Assembly (NCBI GenBank): GCA_030613445.1
Contig: JAUWLY010000157.1
Span: 1 to 6,810, forward strand
Source: Candidatus Stahliibacteriota bacterium
Lineage (GTDB): Bacteria; Hydrothermota; Tepidihabitantia; SM23-42
DNA: 6,810 nucleotides
Reading direction: 5' to 3'
This document shows positions 1 to 6,810 of this stretch, in pieces; position 1 is the first letter of the stretch; every line of letters starts with the position of its first letter. The notes under the pieces were generated by a model. That model was not told where the DNA came from, searched no databases, and worked only from the letters and a program-made list of their open reading frames with translations. Made by a program: the position numbers and the translations under genes.

Positions 1-1980
1 GAAGAAGTTGAGTTGATGGATGTCTCTCCTGAGCAGGTATTTAGTCCAACCGCCACAATTATCCCTTTTCTTGAGCACAATGATGCAGACCGTGCCCTCA
101 TGGGTTCGAACATGCAACGCCAAGCTGTACCTCTGCTCGAGCCTGTTCTGCCACTAGTCGGAACGGGTATGGAGGAACGCATCGCCAAGAATTCAGGCAC
201 CCTTCTCTTAGCCGAAGAAGAAGGCAAGGTCTCTTATGTAGATGCCCAGAGGATAGTTGTGGAAACGAAACAAGGAGTTAAGAAGCGTTATCTCCTATCA
301 AAGTTCCTGAGATCCAACCAAAATACCTGCATCCATCAAAAACCGCTTGTCAAGATGAACCAAAAGGTTAGAAAGGGTGATGTACTGGCTGATGGTTACG
401 CAACAAAAGAGGGTGTTCTTGCACTCGGGAAGAATGTGCTCATCGCCTTTATGCCATTCTTGGGGTTTAATTTTGAAGATGCCGTAATTCTTTCTGAACG
501 ACTGCTAAAAGAAGATACGTTTACTTCAATCCACATATTGGAATTCGATTGTGAGGTTAGGGAGACAAAACTCGGCCCTGAAGAAGTAACAAGGGATATA
601 CCTGGAATCAGTGATTTTCTGCTTAAGGATCTAGATGAATATGGCATAGTCCGTATGGGTGCTCATGTCGGTCCTGACGACATATTGGTTGGCAAAATTA
701 CGCCCAAAGGTGAAACTGAACTAACCCCAGAAGAGAGACTGATGCGTGCTGTCTTCGCTGAAAAAGCAATAAATGTAAGAGACACTACCTTGCGAGTAGA
801 ACCTGGCGTAGAAGGAGTTGTAATCGACCGAAAAATCCTCACCCGACGAACAACCGATCCATTAGCGAAACTCGTTGAGGAAGAACGCAAACTCAGAATC
901 CAAGAAGAATTTTCAACCCTATACGAAGAAACCCTCGTATTCCGTAACAAGCTACTAAAAAAGCTACTCTCTGGACATACTGTAGCTTCCTCAATAAGAG
1001 ATGAAAAAGGAAAAATATTGCTAAGAAAAAGAAGTACGTTTGAGGAAAAATCATTCGATGAATTGAGGGCTATGAAGATTACTGCGGATGACAAGTACGT
1101 CAGGGCTGTGAAGTTAAATGACGAGGTTGAGCAAGTCGTCCTTGAAGGTGAAGAAAAACTACAACAGATCGTTGCAGATAAGAAAATTGAAGAGGATAAG
1201 CTGTTGCGAGGTGATGAATTGCCACACGGTGTACTTAAAATAGTAAAGGTATTTATTGCCCAGAAAAGAAGAATTTCAGTTGGTGATAAAATGGCTGGAC
1301 GCCACGGGAATAAGGGTGTCGTGGCAAAAATAATGCCTGAAGAAAATATGCCGTTTTTGCCTGATGGTACACCGATTGATATAGTCCTAAATCCACTCGG
1401 TGTACCTTCGCGAATGAATGTCGGTCAAGTCATGGAGATGCATCTAGGCTGGGCAGCAGAAAAATTGAAGTTCTATGCAGTTTCACCAGTTTTTGACGGC
1501 GCAACAGTCGGCGAAATTAAGGAGAAGCTCCTGGAAGCAAACCTACCAGAAGACGGTCAGATTGAGCTACGCGATGGAAGAACAGGTTTACCATTTGACT
1601 CAAAGATCACGGTTGGCTTCATGTATATGCTAAAATTAATACATATGGTCGACGAGAAAATACATGCTCGATCGACTGGACCTTACTCGCTCATCACCCA
1701 GCAACCACTCGGTGGTAAAGCTCAATTTGGTGGTCAGCGGCTGGGGGAAATGGAGGTTTGGGCATTAGAAGCCTATGGTGCAGCATACACACTTCAGGAA
1801 ATGTTAACTGTCAAATCGGATGATGTCGAAGGTCGGGCAGCCATGTACGAAGCTCTAATACGCGGGAAAAATCCCCCAAGACCACGTGCACCTGCATCGT
1901 TCAATGTTCTCCTTAAGGAACTCCAGGGACTCTGTTTCAATATAACCTTTGAGAAAAAGGAGGTTTCCCGTGAGAAGTAG
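1..1980 (+). CDS. rpoB: DNA-directed RNA polymerase subunit beta (RpoB), C-terminal half; 5' end outside the window
   Basis: RpoB is the second-largest subunit of core RNA polymerase and forms one side of the active-site cleft. The reading frame is open from base 1, entering at the conserved MDVSPEQVF segment (about E. coli residue 650), so the TTG at 13 is not a real start. The visible part is 659 residues. In window codon numbering: SNMQRQAVP at 36-44, with Arg40 matching E. coli R687 of rifampicin cluster III; FEDA at 158-161, matching the acidic pair E813/D814; KMAGRHGNKG at 430-439, whose two Lys match K1065 and K1073; PSRMN at 469-473 (R1106). The clamp-anchoring GGKAQFGGQRLGEMEVWALEAYGA region starts at 571. 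Between about codons 276 and 400 lies a charged, helical insertion at the site of E. coli SI2/beta-i9. The main rifampicin-resistance region lies upstream and cannot be judged. The last 11 bases overlap rpoC. Identification is certain; residue equivalences come from remembered alignment. Confidence 0.98.
   Translation, partial: EEVELMDVSPEQVFSPTATIIPFLEHNDADRALMGSNMQRQAVPLLEPVLPLVGTGMEERIAKNSGTLLLAEEEGKVSYVDAQRIVVETKQGVKKRYLLSKFLRSNQNTCIHQKPLVKMNQKVRKGDVLADGYATKEGVLALGKNVLIAFMPFLGFNFEDAVILSERLLKEDTFTSIHILEFDCEVRETKLGPEEVTRDIPGISDFLLKDLDEYGIVRMGAHVGPDDILVGKITPKGETELTPEERLMRAVFAEKAINVRDTTLRVEPGVEGVVIDRKILTRRTTDPLAKLVEEERKLRIQEEFSTLYEETLVFRNKLLKKLLSGHTVASSIRDEKGKILLRKRSTFEEKSFDELRAMKITADDKYVRAVKLNDEVEQVVLEGEEKLQQIVADKKIEEDKLLRGDELPHGVLKIVKVFIAQKRRISVGDKMAGRHGNKGVVAKIMPEENMPFLPDGTPIDIVLNPLGVPSRMNVGQVMEMHLGWAAEKLKFYAVSPVFDGATVGEIKEKLLEANLPEDGQIELRDGRTGLPFDSKITVGFMYMLKLIHMVDEKIHARSTGPYSLITQQPLGGKAQFGGQRLGEMEVWALEAYGAAYTLQEMLTVKSDDVEGRAAMYEALIRGKNPPRPRAPASFNVLLKELQGLCFNITFEKKEVSREK
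1957..1963 (+). promoter_or_regulatory. Shine-Dalgarno of rpoC, inside the rpoB 3' end
   Basis: The sequence AAGGAGG is a near-perfect Shine-Dalgarno. Six bases (TTTCCC) separate it from the GTG at 1970, which is the main reason for preferring that start. It is read as coding sequence (Lys-Lys-Glu-Val) by rpoB, so ribosomes finishing rpoB would pass over it; translational coupling is inferred. A second, shorter GGAGG at 1988-1992 sits 10 bases before an ATG at 2003 and could serve an alternative start. Confidence 0.75.
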
Positions 1981-4900
1981 AGACTTCGGAGGTATTGACC
2001 TCATGGATTATAATGGACTAAGAATAAGCATTGCTTCACCCGATACAATACAGTCATGGTCTCGAGGTGAAGTAACCCGGGCGGATACGATAAACTATCG
2101 AACACAACGTCCTGAAAAAGATGGCTTGTTCTGCGAACGAATCTTCGGGCCGGTAAAGGATTTTGAATGCTCCTGCGGCAAGTATAAAAAAGCCAAATAC
2201 CGCGGTACGATATGTGACCGCTGTGGTGTCGAAGTAGCCGCCGCTTCAGTTAGAAGAAATCGAATGGGCCACGTCGAGTTAGCAGTACCAGTCGCTCATG
2301 TTTTCTACTATAAGATCCCACCGAGTAAAATCGGCTTGCTATTAGACCTGTCGATAAATCAACTCGAGGCGATTTTGAACTATGAGGCTTATATCGTGCT
2401 GGAATCGGGCGATTCACCGTACCGGAAAAGTGAAGTACTAGTTGAGGAAGAATACCGCGACGCCAAGGAGAAATACGAAGGGTTCAAAGCAGACATGGGT
2501 GGTCAACCTATCTATGACTTGCTCAAAGATATTGAGCTCGAGAATTCATCATCGGATCTAAGAATCCGGTTAGAAAAAGAAACCCTGAAAGCACGACGTT
2601 TCCAGCTTCTCAAGAAGTTAAAACTGGTTGAGGCCTTCAGGCTATCAGGCAACCGACCTGAGTGGATGGTTCTCACAAAACTACCAGTAATCCCACCAGA
2701 CCTTCGGCCCCTCGTTTCCCTTGAAGGTGGAAGATATGCAACCTCTGATCTGAATGATCTCTATAAACGCGTTATCACTCGTAACAACCGCGTGAAATCA
2801 ATAACCTCGGGTATAAAAACGCCCGAAGTCATTGTACGCAACGAAAAGAGAATGCTGCAAGATTCAATTGACGCTCTCCTTGATAATTCAAGACGCGCCA
2901 GACCTATTAAAGGTAGAGGAAATAGACCACTCAAGTCGCTTGCTGAAGCACTCAAAGGAAAACAAGGTAGATTCAGAAGAAACCTTCTTGGCAAACGGGT
3001 TGATTATTCAGGTCGTTCAGTAATCGTTGTGGATCCATCCTTGAAATTATACGAGTGCGGGATACCAAAGGAAATGGCTTTGGAACTGTTCAAACCAATG
3101 ATCGTCAGGAAACTCGAAGAACGCGGTGTGGTTGATTCTGAGAGAAACGCCAGACGCCTAGTAAGAGCAAAATCTACTGAGGTCTATGAAATACTTGACG
3201 AAATCATCAGTGACCGACCCGTTATACTGAACCGTGCACCGACACTACACCGAGTATCCATCTTGGCATTCTTGCCAGTGTTAAGGGAAGGAAGAGCCAT
3301 TGCCATACACCCCATGGTCTGTCACCCATTCAACGCAGACTTCGATGGTGATACGATGAGTTTACACATACCATTATCTCCTGAAGCGATACTGGAATCA
3401 TATATGCTCTTGCTTTCCATTCATAATATACGTTCACCTGCAGATGGTCGAGCCCTCATGGCACCGAGTCAGGATATTGTCATCGGACTTTATTATCTAA
3501 CAAAAGAGAAAAAGGGCAAAGATAAAAAACCATGGTTATTCTCATCGGCGGATGAAATAGAAATAGCGCTTACCAATCGTGTTGTCACGCTTCACGATCC
3601 AGTTAAGTATAAATCTAAGAATAAAGTAATCGACACAACAACAGGACGCGTTCTCTTCAATAATTTGCTTCCTGAAGAAATGCAGTTCCGGAATCAAACA
3701 ATGAACAAAAGGAGACTTGAAGACATTGTCGATGAGTGTCTTGATAAATTCGGTACGGAAAAGACTATTGAATTACTGGATAGCATGAAAAGAGCGGGAT
3801 TTGAATACGCCACAAAATCAGGACTCACAGTAGGTATTGATGACATGATTAGCCCACGGATCAAGGAAAAAATATGGCAAAAAGGTACTAAAGAAGTAAT
3901 AGAAATAAACCGCGCCCACAAAAACGGTCTCATCTCAGAGAATGAACGCTACAATAATGTAATCGACACTTGGACGCGAGTTGCCATGGATATCGAGGAA
4001 AATCTCCTGGAAGATCTTGAAAAAAACCGGGACGGATTCAATCCCTTGTATATGATGGTTGATTCTGGAGCCCGTGGTTCGCGTAACCAAGCCTGTCAAA
4101 TCTGCGGTTTGAGAGGTCTGATGTCAAAACCGCAGCGCAAAGTAACGTCCGTACAGATCATTGAAACACCGATTAAGTCATCCTGTAAAGAAGGTCTCTC
4201 AGTCCTTGAATACTTCATCTCGACACACGGGGCACGCAAGGGATTAGCTGATACTGCTTTAAAAACCGCGGACGCTGGTTATCTGACACGCCGCTTAGTT
4301 GATGTTGCTCAAAACGTTATCATTACAATGAAAGATTGCGCTACTATCATGGGACAGGAAATAAGTGCCCTCAAAGAAGGTGAAAAAATAGTCGAACCGC
4401 TAAGTGAACGAATTGCCGGTCGCGTCGCCCTCGTCGATGTCATCGATCCACTCACTGATGGAATGATCGTTAAAGGTGGTGATGAAATACAAAATGATCA
4501 GGCAATGAAAATCGAGAAGAGCGGCATCGAGAAAATCAAGGTAAGATCAATCCTGACTTGTGAAGCATCAATGGGTGTATGTGCAAAGTGCTATGGTAGA
4601 AATCTGGCAACTGGTAAAATGGTTGAGATAGGTGAAGCCGTCGGCGTCATCGCCGCACAGTCAATTGGTGAACCAGGTACCCAGCTGACACTGAGAACAT
4701 TCCATGGTGGCGGTGTGGCATTGAGGATTGCTGAAACCACTTCAAGAAACGCCGACATCTCTGGGGTTGTCAATTTCGAAAACCTCTCTGGTGTAGAAAA
4801 ACCAGACGGCAACGTGGTGAGCCTAAACGACAAAGGTCGGATGATCATAAAACGTAAAGACGGCAGAAAAATGAGCTACAATATCCCAATCGGCGCGGCA

Positions 4901-6001
4901 ATCTATCCTAAAAAGAGCGATACGATAACCGAAGGTGATATGCTTTTTGAATGGGATCCATATTCAATACCCATTGTTTCACCAGCTGGTGGGCGGATCA
5001 AGTATATTGACATTGTCCCCGGTATAACACTCCAAGAAAACTGGGTGGATGAAAGGTCAGGTGGCAAACAACTGGTTATCGTTGAAGATCGAGTTCGCCA
5101 CCACCACCCGAAAATCAATATCCTGAACAACACAAAAAAAGTCCTCAAGACCTTCTCCATCCCAGCCGGGACATATTTACTGGTTAAAGATGGTGACAAG
5201 ATCACACCCGGCACACTCATTGCAAGAATACCTAAGGAAATAGGTAAAAGCAAAGACATCACCGGTGGTTTACCACGAGTCGAAGAATTATTCGAATCAA
5301 AAATAGTAAAAAATCCGGCGGTGGTCACAGAGATCGATGGTATCTGTGATGTCCAAGAAGAAAAAGGAACATGGAAAGTGGTTGTTACACCAGAAGTCGG
5401 CGATGCAAGAGATTACAAAATACCTACCACAAGATATCTAAAAGTACACTCGGGTGAATTTGTACGTGCTGGTGATCCGCTTTGTGAAGGAGCCATAGAC
5501 CCGCACGACATTCTCAGAATAAAAGGACCTATGGAGACCCAGCGTTTCTTGGTTAATGAGATACTCGAAGTCTATAGAATTCAGGATGTTAAAATCGATG
5601 ATAAACACATCGAGGTAATCGTTCGACAGATGCTGCAAAGGGTAAAAATAGAGGAACCAGGCAATACGCCATTCGTCGGTGGCGAAATAACCGATAAGCG
5701 ACGCGTCATCCACATTAACCAACAGGCACTTGTTGAAGGCAGAAAACCTGCCACTTATCGACCGATTCTTCTTGGGATAACAAGAGCAGCGCTCTCGACT
5801 GAATCGTTCTTTTCGGCTTCGAGTTTTCAGGAAACAAGCAAAGTACTCGCCGATGCTGCGGTCGAAGGGAAACTAGACTGGCTTGAAGGACTCAAAGAGA
5901 ATGTTATCGTGGGTAGAATAATCCCGGCAGGTACTGGTCTTGCGAAATTCCAGAAAATCCGCCTAGAACATCAAGAATCCGAGGAAGCCAAGACAGAATA
6001 A
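1970..6001 (+). CDS. rpoC: DNA-directed RNA polymerase subunit beta' (RpoC)
   Basis: RpoC is the largest core RNA polymerase subunit and carries the catalytic Mg2+ site, bridge helix and trigger loop. From the GTG at 1970 it is 1343 residues, close to E. coli RpoC (1407). The GTG is chosen for its strong Shine-Dalgarno; ATG 2003 (1332 aa) is possible, and TTG 1949 would place the Shine-Dalgarno inside the gene. In order: zinc-binding domain with C67, C69, C82, C85; clamp helices and RNRPLKS/GRFRRNLLGKRVDYSGRS near 320-350; NRAPTLHR at 421-428; the Mg2+ motif NADFDGD with D457, D459, D461; F-loop near 705-718; bridge helix GLADTALKTADAGYLTRRL; second zinc site C790, C864, C871, C874; trigger loop TFHGGG near 910-915; an SI3-type insertion at about 920-1096; then TGGLPRVEELFE and the C-terminal GLKENVIVGRIIPAGTG, which packs with omega. 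It overlaps rpoB by 11 bases and ends 18 bases before a convergent gene. Several active-site neighbours differ from the bacterial consensus, notably Thr462 after the third Asp, Cys709/Cys712 in the F-loop, and V-S-I-L at 429-432. Confidence 0.98.
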   Translation: MRSRDFGGIDLMDYNGLRISIASPDTIQSWSRGEVTRADTINYRTQRPEKDGLFCERIFGPVKDFECSCGKYKKAKYRGTICDRCGVEVAAASVRRNRMGHVELAVPVAHVFYYKIPPSKIGLLLDLSINQLEAILNYEAYIVLESGDSPYRKSEVLVEEEYRDAKEKYEGFKADMGGQPIYDLLKDIELENSSSDLRIRLEKETLKARRFQLLKKLKLVEAFRLSGNRPEWMVLTKLPVIPPDLRPLVSLEGGRYATSDLNDLYKRVITRNNRVKSITSGIKTPEVIVRNEKRMLQDSIDALLDNSRRARPIKGRGNRPLKSLAEALKGKQGRFRRNLLGKRVDYSGRSVIVVDPSLKLYECGIPKEMALELFKPMIVRKLEERGVVDSERNARRLVRAKSTEVYEILDEIISDRPVILNRAPTLHRVSILAFLPVLREGRAIAIHPMVCHPFNADFDGDTMSLHIPLSPEAILESYMLLLSIHNIRSPADGRALMAPSQDIVIGLYYLTKEKKGKDKKPWLFSSADEIEIALTNRVVTLHDPVKYKSKNKVIDTTTGRVLFNNLLPEEMQFRNQTMNKRRLEDIVDECLDKFGTEKTIELLDSMKRAGFEYATKSGLTVGIDDMISPRIKEKIWQKGTKEVIEINRAHKNGLISENERYNNVIDTWTRVAMDIEENLLEDLEKNRDGFNPLYMMVDSGARGSRNQACQICGLRGLMSKPQRKVTSVQIIETPIKSSCKEGLSVLEYFISTHGARKGLADTALKTADAGYLTRRLVDVAQNVIITMKDCATIMGQEISALKEGEKIVEPLSERIAGRVALVDVIDPLTDGMIVKGGDEIQNDQAMKIEKSGIEKIKVRSILTCEASMGVCAKCYGRNLATGKMVEIGEAVGVIAAQSIGEPGTQLTLRTFHGGGVALRIAETTSRNADISGVVNFENLSGVEKPDGNVVSLNDKGRMIIKRKDGRKMSYNIPIGAAIYPKKSDTITEGDMLFEWDPYSIPIVSPAGGRIKYIDIVPGITLQENWVDERSGGKQLVIVEDRVRHHHPKINILNNTKKVLKTFSIPAGTYLLVKDGDKITPGTLIARIPKEIGKSKDITGGLPRVEELFESKIVKNPAVVTEIDGICDVQEEKGTWKVVVTPEVGDARDYKIPTTRYLKVHSGEFVRAGDPLCEGAIDPHDILRIKGPMETQRFLVNEILEVYRIQDVKIDDKHIEVIVRQMLQRVKIEEPGNTPFVGGEITDKRRVIHINQQALVEGRKPATYRPILLGITRAALSTESFFSASSFQETSKVLADAAVEGKLDWLEGLKENVIVGRIIPAGTGLAKFQKIRLEHQESEEAKTE

Positions 6002-6019
6002 AATAGCTGCAAACGAATA

Positions 6020-6565
6020 CTAAAAGAAATACATAGCAAGACCGGTGAGAATCGGAACCGCAAAATTATCATTAAGGGGCAATGGTAGAGACTCAAAAAC
6101 CGAAGCAGCAATGGCTCCGATTAACAAAGGTTTCATCGGCAAAGTCTCAGGCAAATAGTATATCACTACAGCAACTGCCAGCGATACCAGCAAGAAACCA
6201 AGACTACCCATAATCGTCTTCCCTTTGAATAATTCTGGGCTTTTTATATTCTGCCCAAGGATTGCTGCAAACGTATCTCCTATAATGGTATAGGCACATG
6301 CAACAACAACAATTGGTTTTTTAAACAGTAGCGAGGTCACCAGACACCCTAAAAGTAGATAGGTCGCACCACTCAATCGGGTAAATTCATGTCGGCGGAG
6401 AAATGATCCGAAGAATAAAATAAACCCTTCCTTGACCCCATTGACATGGAGTCGCAAGAAATCAACTGTAACCACTACGACACATATTGCCAAAAGTGTT
6501 AGCCGACCAGACCGCGGGGGTAACAGATAGTAAACCATGGGGATAAATATCGCCCATAGATTCAT
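6020..6565 (-). CDS. Dolichol kinase / CTP-dependent lipid kinase family membrane protein (SEC59/DGK1/VTE5-like)
   Basis: This 181-residue protein is almost entirely hydrophobic, with about six or seven membrane segments (roughly 2-16, 22-38, 66-81, 84-103, 119-138, 144-158, 166-181). Motifs typical of polyprenol/dolichol kinases and phosphatidate-cytidylyltransferase-like proteins occur in the usual order: RRHE at 57-60, SGATYLLLG at 65-73, GDTFAAILG at 96-104, KGKTIMGS at 114-121, and ESLPLPLNDN at 158-167. Family members phosphorylate a lipid alcohol such as dolichol, diacylglycerol or a prenyl alcohol, using CTP, at the inner membrane; the substrate here cannot be told. The stop is 18 bases from the rpoC stop, and the gene is convergent with it. 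The first ATG (6565) has no clear Shine-Dalgarno. The open frame continues upstream to 6616 and encodes AEIFRKL directly before the Met, resembling the family's usual N-terminal E-x-x-R-K motif, so the true start may be a non-standard codon such as ATT at 6598 or ATA at 6592. Family assignment is fairly sure; specificity is unknown. Confidence 0.85.
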   Translation of the reverse strand: MNLWAIFIPMVYYLLPPRSGRLTLLAICVVVVTVDFLRLHVNGVKEGFILFFGSFLRRHEFTRLSGATYLLLGCLVTSLLFKKPIVVVACAYTIIGDTFAAILGQNIKSPELFKGKTIMGSLGFLLVSLAVAVVIYYLPETLPMKPLLIGAIAASVFESLPLPLNDNFAVPILTGLAMYFF

Positions 6566-6591
6566 GAGTTTTCGAAAAATCTCGGCTTTTA

Positions 6592-6810
6592 TTAAAATAC
6601 GAATCCGCCTGAGAATTTATTGGAATCGTGGAGATCTGAATGAGTTACGAATGCATAGTCGAGGCTAAACCATTTATATTTCACACCCATGCCTTGTTTA
6701 TAGTTGCCCCTGTATAGCCCAGGTCGACCAAAGATAAAATCCTTGTAAGCACATTCAAAACCAAGGTTCAAATCAAAACCCTCAGTATCAAGGGATTTAA
6801 CAATATCGCA
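6592..6810 (-). CDS. C-terminal part of a probable outer-membrane beta-barrel protein (PorV/PorQ or UPF0164-like); 5' end outside the window
   Basis: The minus strand is open from the window edge to a tandem TAA-TAA (6594-6589), giving 72 residues. They show alternating polar and hydrophobic stretches typical of beta-strands: GFDLNLGFECAYKDFIFG, then YKQGMGVKYKWFSLDYAF, then HSDLHDSNKFSGGFVF. The pattern GlGvkYkwFsLDYAF followed by H-x-D-L and a final strand ending in Phe resembles the C-terminus of PorV/PorQ and UPF0164 proteins, which are outer-membrane barrels in Bacteroidetes and related phyla. The terminal aromatic residue matches the signal recognised by the BAM machinery. The signal peptide and most of the barrel lie outside the window, so the family assignment rests on the tail alone; a FadL-like or other barrel is possible. 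It lies directly upstream of the lipid-kinase-like gene on the same strand, and the two probably share a transcript. Confidence 0.65.
   Translation of the reverse strand, partial: CDIVKSLDTEGFDLNLGFECAYKDFIFGRPGLYRGNYKQGMGVKYKWFSLDYAFVTHSDLHDSNKFSGGFVF
6605..6610 (-). promoter_or_regulatory. Possible Shine-Dalgarno for an upstream start of the lipid-kinase gene
   Basis: On the minus strand the sequence AGGCGG differs from AGGAGG at one base. It lies 6 bases before an in-frame ATT (6598-6596) and 12 bases before an ATA (6592-6590). Either codon would add the AEIFRKL motif to the kinase-like protein. It sits within the last codons of the upstream barrel gene (Gly-Gly of SGGFVF), so chance occurrence in coding sequence is possible. 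Confidence 0.3.

Noticed and set aside
13..15. TTG at position 13 as the start of rpoB
   Set aside because: The frame is open back to base 1, and the protein enters mid-domain in a region conserved in all RpoB, so this is an internal codon of a gene cut by the window edge.
396..1094. Minus-strand open frames opposite rpoB (396-647 and 663-1094)
   Set aside because: They lie wholly opposite a strongly conserved gene, are rich in Ser and hydrophobic residues as expected of antisense shadows, and show no family motif.
1949..1951. TTG at 1949 as the rpoC start
   Set aside because: It would put the strong AAGGAGG inside the gene, has no Shine-Dalgarno of its own, and adds residues with no counterpart in the family.
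2761..5722. Open frames of 63-141 codons inside rpoC on both strands
   Set aside because: All overlap conserved RpoC domains in other frames, have no recognisable motifs, and show no upstream ribosome-binding site worth noting.
6042..6060. Weak inverted repeat CGGT...ACCG just past the rpoC stop as a terminator
   Set aside because: The stem is only about 4 base pairs with a long loop, has no T-tract, and lies within the coding end of the kinase gene.
1..6810. Mobile elements, CRISPR arrays, tRNA or rRNA genes, long direct repeats
   Set aside because: None seen on reading through; almost every base is coding, and the only clear non-coding stretch is the 18-base gap after rpoC.

Overview
The window carries the core RNA polymerase genes of a bacterium, followed by a convergent pair of envelope or lipid-related genes. 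Positions 1-1980 (+) are the C-terminal half of rpoB; its 5' half lies outside the window. Positions 1970-6001 (+) are a complete rpoC that overlaps the end of rpoB. After an 18-base gap, two genes read on the minus strand: a small integral-membrane protein of the dolichol kinase / CTP-dependent lipid kinase family (6020-6565, perhaps starting a little upstream), and the last 72 codons of a protein ending like a PorV/PorQ-type (UPF0164-like) outer-membrane beta-barrel (6592-6810, continuing past the window edge).

The organism looks like a Gram-negative (two-membrane) bacterium. Both large subunits carry lineage-specific insertions: a coiled-coil-like insertion in beta at the site of E. coli SI2 (beta-i9), and about 177 residues in the beta' trigger loop at the site of SI3. 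The downstream partial gene ends in a terminal Phe typical of outer-membrane barrels. The beta' segment after the F-loop, the PorV/PorQ-like tail and the dolichol-kinase-like protein together suggest the FCB group or a nearby uncultured phylum such as WOR-3. This placement is inferred from remembered family patterns, not from a search. Base composition is moderate, by eye a little over 40% GC, and similar across the window, with no sign of recent transfer.

RpoB and RpoC form the catalytic centre of transcription, and their genes are translationally coupled: the rpoC Shine-Dalgarno and start codon lie inside the rpoB 3' end. The usual rpsL-rpsG-fusA cluster does not follow directly. The two minus-strand genes also overlap or abut, so they are probably one transcript running toward rpoC.

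I found no mobile element, CRISPR array, RNA gene or clearly novel system. The most interesting details are (1) normally near-invariant positions around the beta' active site that differ from the bacterial consensus, (2) a Cys-x-x-Cys in the beta' F-loop region, and (3) a conserved N-terminal motif of the lipid kinase encoded upstream of its first ATG, which implies a non-standard start codon or a sequence error.
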